DNA from: Vicinamibacterales bacterium
GTDB taxonomy: Bacteria > Acidobacteriota > Vicinamibacteria > Vicinamibacterales > UBA2999
Direction of reading: 5' to 3'
Length of the DNA: 64,000 nt
NCBI GenBank assembly: GCA_030680175.1
Contig: JAUXWO010000089.1
Span: 1 to 64,000 of the forward strand
Part shown: one piece after another, positions 17,863 to 25,879 of the stretch
Numbering within the stretch: the first letter of the stretch is position 1
How the letters are laid out: the number at the start of each line of letters is the position of its first letter
Position numbers and translations under genes: made by a program
The notes under the pieces: generated by a model
Database searches by the model: none
Seen by the model: the letters and a program-made list of their open reading frames with translations, nothing else
What the model was told of the DNA's origin: nothing

Positions 17863-19035
17863 ATGTCGACGCCGCGAAACCTGTGTTCTCTCCCCGGCCT
17901 GTCCGTCGCACTCCTGGTGGCGGTGGTTGCCAGCACGGGCTGCGGCAGCCCTGCCCCGTCGACCAGCCCCGCCGCATCGGCGCCGGCCGTCGGGAACCCC
18001 ATCACGGGTGAGGGCCTGCCGAATCCCGCGCCGAACGTGGTTCGCAATTGGGGCACGCTGCCCGAGGGCCGGACGTGGGGCTCGTCGGCCGGCATCGACA
18101 TCGACCCGCACGACGGCCACATCTGGGCCTACGAGCGCTGCGGGGCGGCCACCTTCGGCGCCGGCGCGCCGGTGACGTGCGACACCAATCCCGTCGCCCC
18201 CATCTTCAAGTTCGACCGCCACACCGGCGCCGTGCTCGCGAACTTCGGTGCGGGCATCATGGTCACGCCGCACGGCCTGCACGTCGATCGCGAAGGGAAC
18301 GTCTGGGTGGCCGATTTCGCCGGCAACGAGGCGGGCACCAAGGGACACCAGGTGCACAAGTTCAGCCCCACGGGCGAACTGCTGATGAGCCTCGGCAACG
18401 CGGGCCAGCCCGGCAACGCCGATGGACAGTTCAATCAGCCCAACCACGCCGTGGTCGGACCCGACGGCAGCATCTACGTCTCGGAGGGCCACCAGGGTCA
18501 GGGGATGATCACCAGGGCCGCGATTGCCGAAGGCCTCGCGAGCGGTGCGACGGCCCGCATCAGCAAGTTCGCGCCCGACGGCACGTTCATCACGTCGTGG
18601 GGCGGCCTTGGCGTGCGCCACGGCGAGTTCCGCACGCCGCACAGCATGGCGTTCGACTCGAAGGGCCGGCTCTGGGTGGCCGATCGCGGCAACCACCGGA
18701 TCGAGATCTTCGATCAGGAGGGCACCTACCTCGAGTCGCGCTACATGTACGGGCGCATCAGCGGGCTCTTCATCAAGGACGACATGGTCTACGCGATCGA
18801 CTCGGAGTCGGGGCCGTTCAACCATCCCGCCTGGCGCAACGGCGTGCGCATCGGCCCCCTCGACGAGGACCGCATCGTGGCCTTCATCCCGCCGTTCGAG
18901 CGTGAGGACCGCGTGTATCAGGGCACGGCCGGCGAAGGCGTGGCCGTGGATGCCGACGGCAACGTCTACGCGGCGGAAGGGCCGAACTCGATCGTGCAGG
19001 CCGGCGGCGCGTTCACGAAATACGCCGTGCGGTGA
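17863..19035 (+). CDS. NHL-repeat beta-propeller lipoprotein
   Basis: A 390-residue lipoprotein (lipobox STGC at about residue 28) with NHL blades: GLHVDREGNVWVADFAG, VVGPDGSIYVSEG, MAFDSKGRLWVADRGNHRI and GVAVDADGNVYAAEGP. It is a paralogue-like partner of the preceding secreted propeller. AGGAG lies ten bases before the ATG. The pair probably acts in the periplasm or at the outer membrane. Similar tandem propellers are often annotated as peptidylglycine-monooxygenase-like, but catalytic evidence for that is absent here. Confidence 0.82.
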   Translation: MSTPRNLCSLPGLSVALLVAVVASTGCGSPAPSTSPAASAPAVGNPITGEGLPNPAPNVVRNWGTLPEGRTWGSSAGIDIDPHDGHIWAYERCGAATFGAGAPVTCDTNPVAPIFKFDRHTGAVLANFGAGIMVTPHGLHVDREGNVWVADFAGNEAGTKGHQVHKFSPTGELLMSLGNAGQPGNADGQFNQPNHAVVGPDGSIYVSEGHQGQGMITRAAIAEGLASGATARISKFAPDGTFITSWGGLGVRHGEFRTPHSMAFDSKGRLWVADRGNHRIEIFDQEGTYLESRYMYGRISGLFIKDDMVYAIDSESGPFNHPAWRNGVRIGPLDEDRIVAFIPPFEREDRVYQGTAGEGVAVDADGNVYAAEGPNSIVQAGGAFTKYAVR

Positions 19036-19076
19036 TCGACGCGGCCGGCGGGTGCACCGGCTGCCGGTGCGCCCGC

Positions 19077-20093
19077 CTACCAGCGTGACGCGCGCAGCCC
19101 GAGGTTGAGGATCTTCTGCAGGAGCTCGGGGTATTCGATCCCCGCCGACGCGGCCGCCGACGCGAACTCCTCTCCGGGGGCGATCTCCGGGTTCGGATTC
19201 GCCTCGAGGAAGAACAGCTCGCCGTCCTCGCGCAGCCGGTAGTCGATGCGCGCATAGCCGGTGATGTGCAGCAGCCGGTAGAGCCGGCGCGTCGTCCGCT
19301 GGATGCGGTCCACGAGGGCCTCGGGCAGGTCCGCCGCCTCCTGCTGGAAGATGCCCCGCTCCTCCTGGTACCGCGGGTTGTGCTTCACGTGGGCCGTGGC
19401 GATGGGGACCGCGCCCGGTGGCAGGTTCTCGAAGAGCAGCTCCCAGGCCGGCAGCACCGTGATGCGTTCGTTGCCGATCGCCCCCACGTAGAGCTCGCGT
19501 CCCTCGATGTACTCCTCGGCAATCGCATCGCTCTCGATGCGGGTGTGCACGAACGCGACGCGTTCCCGCAGCTCATCATCCGATCGCACGATCGAGGCCT
19601 GCGAGATCCCGAGTGAGGCCTCTTCGGTGAGGCTCTTCACGATGAGCGGGTACCGCAGGTCGCTCGGCCGCCGCCACCGCCGCCGCCGGGGGAACGTCGC
19701 GAAGCGCGGGATGCGGATGCGGTGATAGGCCGCGATCTTCTTCGAGAGCGCCTTGTCGCGCGTGATCGTCAGGCCGCGCGGGTTGCAGCCCGTGTGCGGC
19801 ACCTTCAGCAGGTCGAGGTAGCTGACGACGTGCGCGTCGAATTCGCTGATGCTGTGGAACTCTTCGAGCAGGTTGAAGACGATGTGCGGGTGCCATTCCG
19901 CGACGGTCTGACGGATGGGCAGCAGTTCGTACTGGACGCCGAGGACGCGGACCTCGTGGCCGAGCTTGCGCAGCGTCTTCACGACGTTGAACTCGGTCTT
20001 CCAGCGATTCACCTCCTCGGCCGGGTGGCCGGCGAGCGACTCGGGCGGCACGAGGTCGGGGTGCGCGAGGACGAGGACGCGGAGCTTCCTCAC
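19077..20093 (-). CDS. ATP-grasp ligase (D-Ala-D-Ala ligase-like)
   Basis: A 338-residue ATP-grasp protein. It starts RKLRVLVLAHPDLVPP. The nucleotide-binding Lys is in YPLIVKSLTEEASLGIS. EEYIEGRELYVGAIGNE follows, and the magnesium site is LFFLEANPNPEIAPGEEF, where D-Ala-D-Ala ligases have ExNxxPG. The GTG start at 20093 overlaps the stop of the upstream peptidase (GTGA), although an ATG at 20105 is also available. It is the last gene of a three-gene, translationally coupled operon. It likely forms an amide between carboxylate and amine substrates; replacement of the canonical ENT-PG suggests the product is not D-Ala-D-Ala. Confidence 0.85.
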   Translation of the reverse strand: MRKLRVLVLAHPDLVPPESLAGHPAEEVNRWKTEFNVVKTLRKLGHEVRVLGVQYELLPIRQTVAEWHPHIVFNLLEEFHSISEFDAHVVSYLDLLKVPHTGCNPRGLTITRDKALSKKIAAYHRIRIPRFATFPRRRRWRRPSDLRYPLIVKSLTEEASLGISQASIVRSDDELRERVAFVHTRIESDAIAEEYIEGRELYVGAIGNERITVLPAWELLFENLPPGAVPIATAHVKHNPRYQEERGIFQQEAADLPEALVDRIQRTTRRLYRLLHITGYARIDYRLREDGELFFLEANPNPEIAPGEEFASAAASAGIEYPELLQKILNLGLRASRW

Positions 20094-21139
20094 AGCGCGA
20101 CCCATCGCCGGCGCTGCAGGAAGTGCATCGTGTTCACGGTGAGCATCAGGGCGGCGTCCATGCGCAGCCGGCGCTCCGGGCCGGCGGCGCGCAGCTTGAG
20201 GTCGCGGCAGCGGCCGATCATGTCGGTGAGCACCTGGTCGACGGCGAACTGGTACTCGCCGGTCCAGCGGGAGACGAGGCGCCGGATGTCGGCGCGGTTG
20301 CGGCGCAGGAAGGCCGACGCGCGCTCGGACCGGCGGTGCTCGGGCGCGTCCGAGAACAGGCGCAGCAGATCGCGGTCGAAGACGTCGGGGTGCTCGAGCG
20401 AGTACTGCTCGCGCTTCTGCTCGTAGTACTCGCGCAGGGTGAGGCTGAGCGTCGGCAGCCCTTCGATGTGGCGCCGCGTGCGGACGGGCGGCGTCACCCC
20501 GGCGATCTCGGCCATCAACTGATCGACGTACTCGAGCTTCCTGAGCGCGGGCCACCCAGCGTAGCGCTTGCGCCACACGGCGCGCGGCTGCAGCCAGACG
20601 GCGAACGTCTCGGCGAAGTCCTCGACCGGGTGGCTCTGCGCGTAGTAGAGGCGCAGGTGCTGGACGAACCGGCGGCTCGCCGGGTTCGGGCGGTACTCGT
20701 CGGGGTACTTGCGGCCGGGGGCGCCGAAGTGGCGCCGCCAGCCCGAGCGGAGCTGCAGGCGGTAGGCGTGCTGCAGGGCGTGGCCGCACTCGTGCCGCAG
20801 GATCTTGAGGCAGGCGTCGGCGGTGCCGCCTTCCACCTCGAGCATCTGCGTGCGTTCGAGCCGCATGAGCTTGGGGTGGCCGAGGTAGAAGGGCACGGCG
20901 ATGCCCGGCACGCCGTCGGGTGTGAACCACTCGGTGGAGAACCAGAAGTGCGGACGGAAGCGGAGGCCGCGGCGCTCGAGGTCCTGCTCGAGCTGCGCGA
21001 TGCCCGTCGCGACCCACGTGCCCTCGATCGTGAGCCCGAGGTCGCGCATCCGCAGGTCGAGCAGCCGCGACTGCGGCCACCGCGTCCAGGCCTTCCGCGC
21101 GACGCCCGGCCGCGACGGCTTCCTGTTGGCGCGCGTCAT
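20090..21139 (-). CDS. Putative zinc metallopeptidase (gluzincin-like)
   Basis: A 349-residue soluble protein with the zinc motif in LRHECGHALQHAY (HExxH-type, His-Glu-Cys-Gly-His) and a plausible third ligand in EDFAETFAVWL. It lacks a signal peptide, so it probably acts in the cytoplasm. It resembles the putative zinc-binding metallopeptidase (Peptidase_Mx-like) family, whose substrates are unknown. The ATG at 21139 overlaps the TGA of the methyltransferase (ATGA), and its own stop overlaps the GTG of the ATP-grasp gene. These overlaps imply coordinated synthesis and probably a shared pathway. Confidence 0.8.
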   Translation of the reverse strand: MTRANRKPSRPGVARKAWTRWPQSRLLDLRMRDLGLTIEGTWVATGIAQLEQDLERRGLRFRPHFWFSTEWFTPDGVPGIAVPFYLGHPKLMRLERTQMLEVEGGTADACLKILRHECGHALQHAYRLQLRSGWRRHFGAPGRKYPDEYRPNPASRRFVQHLRLYYAQSHPVEDFAETFAVWLQPRAVWRKRYAGWPALRKLEYVDQLMAEIAGVTPPVRTRRHIEGLPTLSLTLREYYEQKREQYSLEHPDVFDRDLLRLFSDAPEHRRSERASAFLRRNRADIRRLVSRWTGEYQFAVDQVLTDMIGRCRDLKLRAAGPERRLRMDAALMLTVNTMHFLQRRRWVAL

Positions 21140-21843
21140 CGGTCGAAGTCTAGCATCCGGCTCCTGCGAAACGCGGCTTCGTAGATCACCGGTCCGCCGG
21201 TCCGCACCACCGCCTGCGCCGGGCGGTTCAGCTCGCGCAGAGGCACGGCGGGGTCCGGGTGGAAGCCGGCCGCCTGCAGTTCCCCGATCAGTTGGGCCTC
21301 GGTCAGGAAGCACTGCGGTTGCCCGGAGAACTGCGTGAAGACGAAGGGCTCGCCGGCGACGGGAGCCGCCGAGTCCGGGAGGGTGTGGCGTGAGAAGGTG
21401 AAGACGAAGAGCGCCGCCCCGGGCTTCGCGACCCGGGCGCCCTCGCGCACGGCCTGCCGGAACTGCGCCGACGAGGACGCGAGGTTCCAGATCCCGTGGG
21501 CGATCACCAGATCGGCCGTCGCATCCGGCACCGGAAGGCGCTCCATCGGCGCGGAGTGCCACTGCACGCGTGACGACAGGTCCTGGTCGCGTGCGCGTGC
21601 GGCCGCCGCGTCCAGCATCGGCGACGACAGGTCCGTGCCCGTCACGAACCATCCCATCGCGGCGAGCGGGACGGCGTTGCGCGCGGCGCCGCAGCCGATG
21701 TCCAGCGCGGTGCCGGTCCCCCCGAGCCGCTCCAGTTCAGCCCGTGCGAAGGCCATGAGCACGTCGTTGGGAAGCGCGGTCGCAAAGCCGGCCACCGTGG
21801 CGGCCGTGCTCCACGGCGTGTCCGCCAGGGGGTCCACTACCAT
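21136..21843 (-). CDS. Class I SAM-dependent methyltransferase
   Basis: A 235-residue methyltransferase. SAM motif I is LDIGCGAARNAVPLAAMG, motif II is VTGTDLSSPMLDAAAARA, and a later ATADLVIAHGIWNL corresponds to motif IV. It is the first gene of the operon with the zinc peptidase and ATP-grasp ligase, joined to the peptidase by an ATGA overlap. The substrate is not predictable from the sequence. CTAG element copy 4 begins six bases upstream of the start codon. Confidence 0.85.
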   Translation of the reverse strand: MVVDPLADTPWSTAATVAGFATALPNDVLMAFARAELERLGGTGTALDIGCGAARNAVPLAAMGWFVTGTDLSSPMLDAAAARARDQDLSSRVQWHSAPMERLPVPDATADLVIAHGIWNLASSSAQFRQAVREGARVAKPGAALFVFTFSRHTLPDSAAPVAGEPFVFTQFSGQPQCFLTEAQLIGELQAAGFHPDPAVPLRELNRPAQAVVRTGGPVIYEAAFRRSRMLDFDR

Positions 21844-21848
21844 GCGTC

Positions 21849-21958
21849 CAAGTGGAGTGTATCGACTGAAGAGGGACTACCAGCGCCTCTGCTCAGCCGC
21901 GACTCTGCGGCCGCCCAACGGGCGGCCCGGTAGTAGACCGTCAACGACACCCCACTAG
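21849..21958 (+). mobile_element. CTAG palindromic element, copy 4
   Basis: A 110-bp copy with a degraded left end (CAAG) and an intact right CTAG. Unlike copies 1-3, it lies between divergent genes (methyltransferase and marR). Confidence 0.8.
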
Positions 21959-22031
21959 TGTGCCATGGGCCGCCGTGGCGCCATATGATCAGCATCAGGG
22001 CCGGGGAGGCGGGCACGCCGGACCGCAGGGG

Positions 22032-22060
22032 TTGACAACTTCGGAGTCCGAAGTTAGACT
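22032..22060 (+). promoter_or_regulatory. marR promoter with palindromic operator, probably leaderless
   Basis: A consensus TTGACA (22032-22037) and TAGACT (22055-22060) are exactly 17 bases apart. The spacer is almost entirely a perfect 19-base palindrome, AACTTCGGAGTCCGAAGTT (22037-22055). A dimeric MarR bound here would block polymerase. Transcription would begin about seven bases after the -10, essentially at the GTG at 22068, and no Shine-Dalgarno is present. Confidence 0.72.
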
Positions 22061-22067
22061 CCTCCCC

Positions 22068-22721
22068 GTGAGTCAGGACGCGCGCTCCCCACTCGATTCG
22101 CCCCCGCTCGACCGGCGCATCGCCACCGGCCTGCACAAACTGGGCCTCGCCCTCAAACACCAGACGTGGAGCCAGGCCAGCGCGCACGGGCTGTCGCCCA
22201 CGCAGGGACAGATTCTCGCGCTCCTCGCCGCCGAGGGTGCGCTCCGTGCCTCGGAGGTGGCCGAGCGCCTCGGCATCGGCCTCCCGACGATCAGCGAAGC
22301 CGTCACCACACTGGCGGACAAGGGCTTGGTGCGGCGCACCCCGGACCGGCGCCATCCCCGGGCCCGCCTGCTGCGCCTGACGGCCGCCGGCACCCGCCTC
22401 TCGGGACAGGCCCGCGCGTGGCCGGAGTTCCTCACCCAGGCGGTCGGCACGTTGACGGACGCCGAACAAGCGACCCTGCTCACGGCGCTCGTGAAGATGA
22501 TCCGCACACTGCAGGAGCAGGGGCAGATTCCGATCAGCCGCATGTGTGCCACCTGCACCCACTTCCGGCCGCACGTGCACGACGGCGACAGGCCGCACCA
22601 CTGCGCCTTCGTCGACGCCCCGATGGGGGCGCCGCACCTCCGGCTCGACTGCGACGACCACGAACCGGCCCCTGCGGATCAACAGCGGACGGCCTGGGCC
22701 CGTTTCGCGAACACCGCCTGA
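22068..22721 (+). CDS. MarR-family regulator with Cys-rich C-terminal domain
   Basis: A 217-residue regulator. The MarR winged-helix core covers about residues 15-150. It contains LSPTQGQILALLAAEGALRA, the helix-turn-helix ASEVAERLGIGLPTISEAV and the wing DRRHPRARLLRL. A C-terminal extension carries MCATCTHFRPH, RPHHCAF and RLDCDDHE. That is four cysteines with several histidines, a likely zinc or iron-sulfur site. The GTG start at 22068 fits the promoter position. The gene leads an operon with a protoglobin and a redoxin, so the Cys-rich tail may sense oxygen, nitric oxide or redox state. Confidence 0.85.
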   Translation: MSQDARSPLDSPPLDRRIATGLHKLGLALKHQTWSQASAHGLSPTQGQILALLAAEGALRASEVAERLGIGLPTISEAVTTLADKGLVRRTPDRRHPRARLLRLTAAGTRLSGQARAWPEFLTQAVGTLTDAEQATLLTALVKMIRTLQEQGQIPISRMCATCTHFRPHVHDGDRPHHCAFVDAPMGAPHLRLDCDDHEPAPADQQRTAWARFANTA

Positions 22722-22798
22722 CCCCACGCACGCGTGCGTACCTCAACGGCAGGTGCCGGATGGGGAGACGTGTGCCCTGACGACGAAGAGAGGTGACT

Positions 22799-23389
22799 AT
22801 GACGACAGGAATACCCGGTTATACGGCAGGCACGCCGGCCGTCGCGCGCTCCCCGATCTCCCTCGACGACTTCGCATTGATGCAGAAGAGCGTGCTCTTC
22901 GGGGACGACGACGTGCGGGCGCTCCGTCAGTCCCATGATGTGGTGAAGGACCAGGTCGAGGCGATCCTCGACGTGTGGTACGGATTCGTCGGGTCGCAGC
23001 CGCACCTGCTGGCGTCGTTCACGCACAAGGACAGCGGTGAGCCCCTCGGCGACTACCTCGGCGGCGTGCGCCGCCGCTTCGGTCAGTGGATTCTCGACAC
23101 CGCGCGTGCCGACTACAACCAGGCGTGGCTCGACTACCAGCACGAGATCGGCCTGCGGCACCACCGGGCGAAGAAGAACCTGACCGACGGGGCCGCCTCG
23201 ACCGCCCTCGTGCCGTTCCGCGACCTGTTCCTCCTCGTCGTCCCGGTGACGACGACCCTGAAGCCGTTCCTCACCAGGGGCGGCCACAGCGCGGCCGAGG
23301 TCGACGCCATGCACGCGGCCTGGGTGAAGTCGTGCCTGCTCCAACTGACGCTCTGGAGCCATCCGTACGTGAAGGACGGAGACTTCTGA
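22799..23389 (+). CDS. Protoglobin (single-domain globin sensor-type)
   Basis: A 196-residue protoglobin. The N-terminal pre-helix region leads to DDVRALRQSHDVVKDQVEAI. The YQHEIGLRHHRAKKN segment contains the proximal haem His expected for the family. There is no output domain, so it is a free haem protein that could bind O2, NO or CO, or detoxify NO. The ATG at 22799 follows AGAGGTGA. Its TGA overlaps the ATG of the redoxin by one base, placing it in the marR operon. Confidence 0.88.
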   Translation: MTTGIPGYTAGTPAVARSPISLDDFALMQKSVLFGDDDVRALRQSHDVVKDQVEAILDVWYGFVGSQPHLLASFTHKDSGEPLGDYLGGVRRRFGQWILDTARADYNQAWLDYQHEIGLRHHRAKKNLTDGAASTALVPFRDLFLLVVPVTTTLKPFLTRGGHSAAEVDAMHAAWVKSCLLQLTLWSHPYVKDGDF

Positions 23390-23949
23390 TGGCGCCGCCC
23401 GCTGCACCTCGGTGGTCAACGAGGCGCTGGTTCAACACGCCCGATCCGCTGACGCTCGAGGCGCTGCGCGGGCGCGTGGTGATGCTCCATGCGTTCCAGA
23501 TGTTGTGTCCCGGCTGCGTGTCGCACGGCATTCCGCAGGCGCAGCGGGTGGCCAGCCAGTTCGCCGACGCGCCCCTGACCGTCGTGGGCCTGCATACGGT
23601 CTTCGAGCACCACGACGTGATGGGCCCGGCCGCGCTGGAGGTGTTCCTCCACGAGTACCGGGTCCGGTTCCCGGTCGCGATCGATCAGGAGGGTCCGGCG
23701 GGCGACCCGACGCCGCAGACGATGCGGGCGTACGGCATGCGCGGCACGCCCACGGTGGTCCTGATCGACGCGGCCGGCCGGATCCGCCAGCAGGTCTTCG
23801 GGATCTATGACGACCTGCAACTCGGCCGTGATCTCGGCGCGCTGATCACCGAGGCCACGATGGAGGGACACCGTCCTTCCGAAAGGGACCTGCGAGCTGC
23901 GCCAACACCTGGATGCGACGAGGCCGGCTGCGCCATCGACCCTGAGTAG
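23389..23949 (+). CDS. Thioredoxin-like redoxin with Cys-rich tail
   Basis: A 186-residue TlpA/AhpC-type thioredoxin-fold protein. The active site is QMLCPGCVSHGIP (CPGC at about residue 41). The cis-Pro region is YGMRGTPTVVLIDAAGRI. No signal peptide is seen, so it is probably cytoplasmic. The C-terminus has a second cysteine pair, GCDEAGCAID, which could be a relay or a metal site. It overlaps the globin stop by one base and completes the operon. A role in reducing the MarR tail or the globin pathway is inferred from context. Confidence 0.85.
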   Translation: MAPPAAPRWSTRRWFNTPDPLTLEALRGRVVMLHAFQMLCPGCVSHGIPQAQRVASQFADAPLTVVGLHTVFEHHDVMGPAALEVFLHEYRVRFPVAIDQEGPAGDPTPQTMRAYGMRGTPTVVLIDAAGRIRQQVFGIYDDLQLGRDLGALITEATMEGHRPSERDLRAAPTPGCDEAGCAIDPE

Positions 23950-24000
23950 CCGGCATCGTACCGGCACTCAGGTCCGCGCGGGCCGCGGCATCCGTCGCGG

Positions 24001-24432
24001 TCAGTCCGCCGGGCGCTTCTGCAGGGACTCGAGATGCGAGATGAGCGCGTCGATGCGCGCCTGGGCGCCGGCCCCGTCCACACCGCGACCGCGCATGAAT
24101 GCCCATCCCCAGACGGGCATCTCGGTGGTCCCATGCACCGGCACATGGCGCCCCTCGATGATCTGCCTCAGGCGTTCGCGCGGGAACACGCCCCCGTTGC
24201 GGAGGGCGTACGCGGTGAGGTCGGGGGGGATGCCGCGCAGCTGCTCGGCCACCGGGCCGGCGCCGCGCGCGTCCACTCCGTGACAGCTCGCACAATGCGC
24301 CCGGAAGAGATCCGCGCCGGCCGTCGGCGTCGATGCCAGGAGGCACGGGGGCGTGGGCTCCCTGGGCGAGTGGCTGCCGGCTGCGGTGGACGCCAGGGCC
24401 ACGCCGAGGGCGACGACGAGGACGTTGCGCAT
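24001..24432 (-). CDS. Secreted monohaem cytochrome c
   Basis: A 143-residue class I cytochrome c with a signal peptide (about residues 1-20). The haem motif CASCHG is at about residue 47, and the axial Met is probably in GTTEMPVWGWAF. It acts in the periplasm as a small electron carrier. The ATG at 24432 has AGGGAG upstream. The 242-bp repeat begins 21 bases upstream of this start, a placement also seen at the gene at 35138. Confidence 0.88.
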   Translation of the reverse strand: MRNVLVVALGVALASTAAGSHSPREPTPPCLLASTPTAGADLFRAHCASCHGVDARGAGPVAEQLRGIPPDLTAYALRNGGVFPRERLRQIIEGRHVPVHGTTEMPVWGWAFMRGRGVDGAGAQARIDALISHLESLQKRPAD

Positions 24433-24452
24433 GTGTGAACTCCCTGATGTGC

Positions 24453-24694
24453 TGTCGTGTCTGGGAGTGGACTCGGGCATGCGTGCTCTCCTGCCGGGCA
24501 TGCCCGGCTTCGGCCAGCGGCCGGCGCACACACGGGGCACTGCGTCACTCCGAAGCAACACCGGGGCCAGACCGGCCTGCCCGGCAATTCGCCGGCTCCG
24601 AGGGGGATCCTCGGACTGATTCGGACTGATGCCGGGTCTCCGGCACCGCTTCACGCCTCCACGGCGTCGCCCGGCCTCGTGCGCCGTGCACCAC
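24453..24694. repeat. Dispersed ~240-bp repeat, copy 1 (partner at 35455-35690)
   Basis: The sequence is closely matched by 35455-35690, with shared blocks such as AAGCAACACCGGGGCCAG, GATGCCGGGTCTCCGGCACC and CTTCACGCCTCCACGGCGTC. A hairpin, TGCCGG-loop-CCGGCA, lies inside. In both places it fills the gap between divergent genes. No conserved reading frame spans the two copies. Candidate roles are a bidirectional regulatory region, a structured RNA or a small mobile unit. Confidence 0.8.
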
Positions 24695-24726
24695 ACGATC
24701 TCGTGTACCCTCGTGGCGGAGGCAAC

Positions 24727-25395
24727 ATGAACGAGACCGATCGCCGGCTTGCCCGGGACGTCTCCGGCCATTCCGTCCGCGTCGAGGTGGCACCCGCCCT
24801 CGACGGACGCAACCGGCTCACCACGGCCTTTCGCATCATCCTGGCCATCCCGCATCTGATCCTCGTCGGCGGGCCCATCGCGGCCGGGATCTCGTGGTCG
24901 TCCGCCAGCGACGCACGGACGAGCGCCGGCGGCGGCGGCCTCCTCGGCGTCGTCGCGACGGTCTGCGCGATCATCTCGTGGTTCGCCATCGTCTTCACGG
25001 GACGCCACCCGCAGGGGCTGTGGGATCTCACGGCGTACTACCTGCGGTGGCGCGTGCGCGCGGGCGCCTACACGGCGCTGCTGCGCGACGAGTACCCGCC
25101 CTTTGGAGAGGGCCCGTACCCGGCGGAGCTCACGGTCGCCCCGCCCGTCACGCCCCGCAACCGATGGACGGTGGCATTTCGCCTGGTGCTGGTATTGCCG
25201 CACCTGCTGGTCGTCTGGCTCCTCGGTTTCGTGTGGGCGCTCACGAGCCTCTTCGCGTGGGTCAGCATCCTCGTCACGGGGCGGTACCCGACCGCGATGT
25301 ACGGCTTCGGCGTGGGCATGCTGCGCTGGAGCTCGCGGGTGGAGGCGTACCTGCTGCTGCTCGACGACGAGTACCCGCCGTTCGCGCTGGAATAG
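24727..25395 (+). CDS. DUF4389-type membrane protein
   Basis: A 222-residue membrane protein with two related halves. Each half has a hydrophobic helix pair (RIILAIPHLILVGG; RLVLVLPHLLVVWLL) followed by TGRHPQGLWD or TGRYPTAMYGF, then W-S/R-RVEAY and an EYPPF motif. It has four predicted membrane helices and belongs to the DUF4389 family, whose function is unknown. The ATG at 24727 follows GGAGGC. Upstream is copy 1 of the 240-bp repeat. Confidence 0.8.
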   Translation: MNETDRRLARDVSGHSVRVEVAPALDGRNRLTTAFRIILAIPHLILVGGPIAAGISWSSASDARTSAGGGGLLGVVATVCAIISWFAIVFTGRHPQGLWDLTAYYLRWRVRAGAYTALLRDEYPPFGEGPYPAELTVAPPVTPRNRWTVAFRLVLVLPHLLVVWLLGFVWALTSLFAWVSILVTGRYPTAMYGFGVGMLRWSSRVEAYLLLLDDEYPPFALE

Positions 25396-25500
25396 GGACC
25401 GCGATCGCGCGTCGCGTGTCGTGAAGGGCCTGCGGCGAGGTGGGAGAAGGCAGACGCCCGGCGGCCGGCCTGCGGCCGGTCGGCACGGGCGTCTTGGGGT

Positions 25501-25536
25501 GCGTGGGTCTGCCACGCGTCCCGGCAGGAGCCGGGA
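25501..25536 (+). terminator. Two adjacent hairpins after the DUF4389 gene
   Basis: GCGTGG-loop-CCACGC (25501-25517) is followed at once by TCCCGGC-agga-GCCGGGA (25519-25536, perfect 7-bp stem). A short T-containing tract follows. It is probably a terminator region. Confidence 0.45.
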
Positions 25537-25544
25537 CTCTGCTC

Positions 25545-25618
25545 TTGACTGAGTCCTTCTTGACTGACTCCTTCTTGACTGAGCCCTTCTTGGCCGAGTG
25601 CTAAGTGACTGAGCACTC
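25545..25618. repeat. 15-bp tandem repeat followed by a hairpin
   Basis: Three near-identical 15-base units (TTGACTGAGTCCTTC) and a partial fourth cover 25545-25598. They are followed by the inverted repeat GAGTGCT / AGCACTC (25596-25602 and 25612-25618). No coding sense is seen. From 25620 to 25800 nothing else is recognisable. Confidence 0.6.
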
Positions 25619-25802
25619 GCAGCACGTCTGCCGGTGGCGCCGCGAAAGCGGGGTGGCCGCACGGGTGCCGCCACCCCGGCTACGTTGCGCCGATCTAGTC
25701 CGGTGGCATTTCCATCAGCACCTCCGAATTCCGAGAGAGGCGTCGCTACCCCTATGGATAGGCATCGAGAGGCTGTCTGTCAAGGGGTGACGCCGCACCC
25801 AC

Positions 25803-25879
25803 GCGCCTGCAGCTCAGTTGGATAGAGCATCGGCCTTCTAAGCTGGGGGCCACAGGTTCGAGTCCTGCCGAGCGCGCCA
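25803..25879 (+). tRNA. tRNA-Arg(UCU)
   Basis: A cloverleaf can be drawn. The acceptor 5' strand starts at 25803, the D-arm is GCTCAGTTGGATAGAGC, the anticodon loop CTTCTAA has anticodon UCU, the T-loop is TTCGAGT, and the CCA is encoded at 25877-25879. The acceptor stem has one mismatch and one wobble, the anticodon stem two wobbles, and the T-stem one mismatch, so the gene is somewhat degenerate. It may still function, or may mark an integration site at the edge of an accessory region. The bases 25880-26148 hold no convincing gene. Confidence 0.8.

Noticed and set aside
24453-24694. A known riboswitch in the 240-bp repeat
   Set aside because: I compared it by eye with cobalamin, SAM, TPP, c-di-GMP, fluoride and ZTP core motifs and found no match. 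It is kept as an unassigned repeat.
24001-25674. A 557-codon minus-strand frame covering the cytochrome gene and the 240-bp repeat
   Set aside because: Only the last 143 codons, from the ATG at 24432, look like protein (signal peptide and CASCH). The upstream part runs antisense to DUF4389 and through the repeat.
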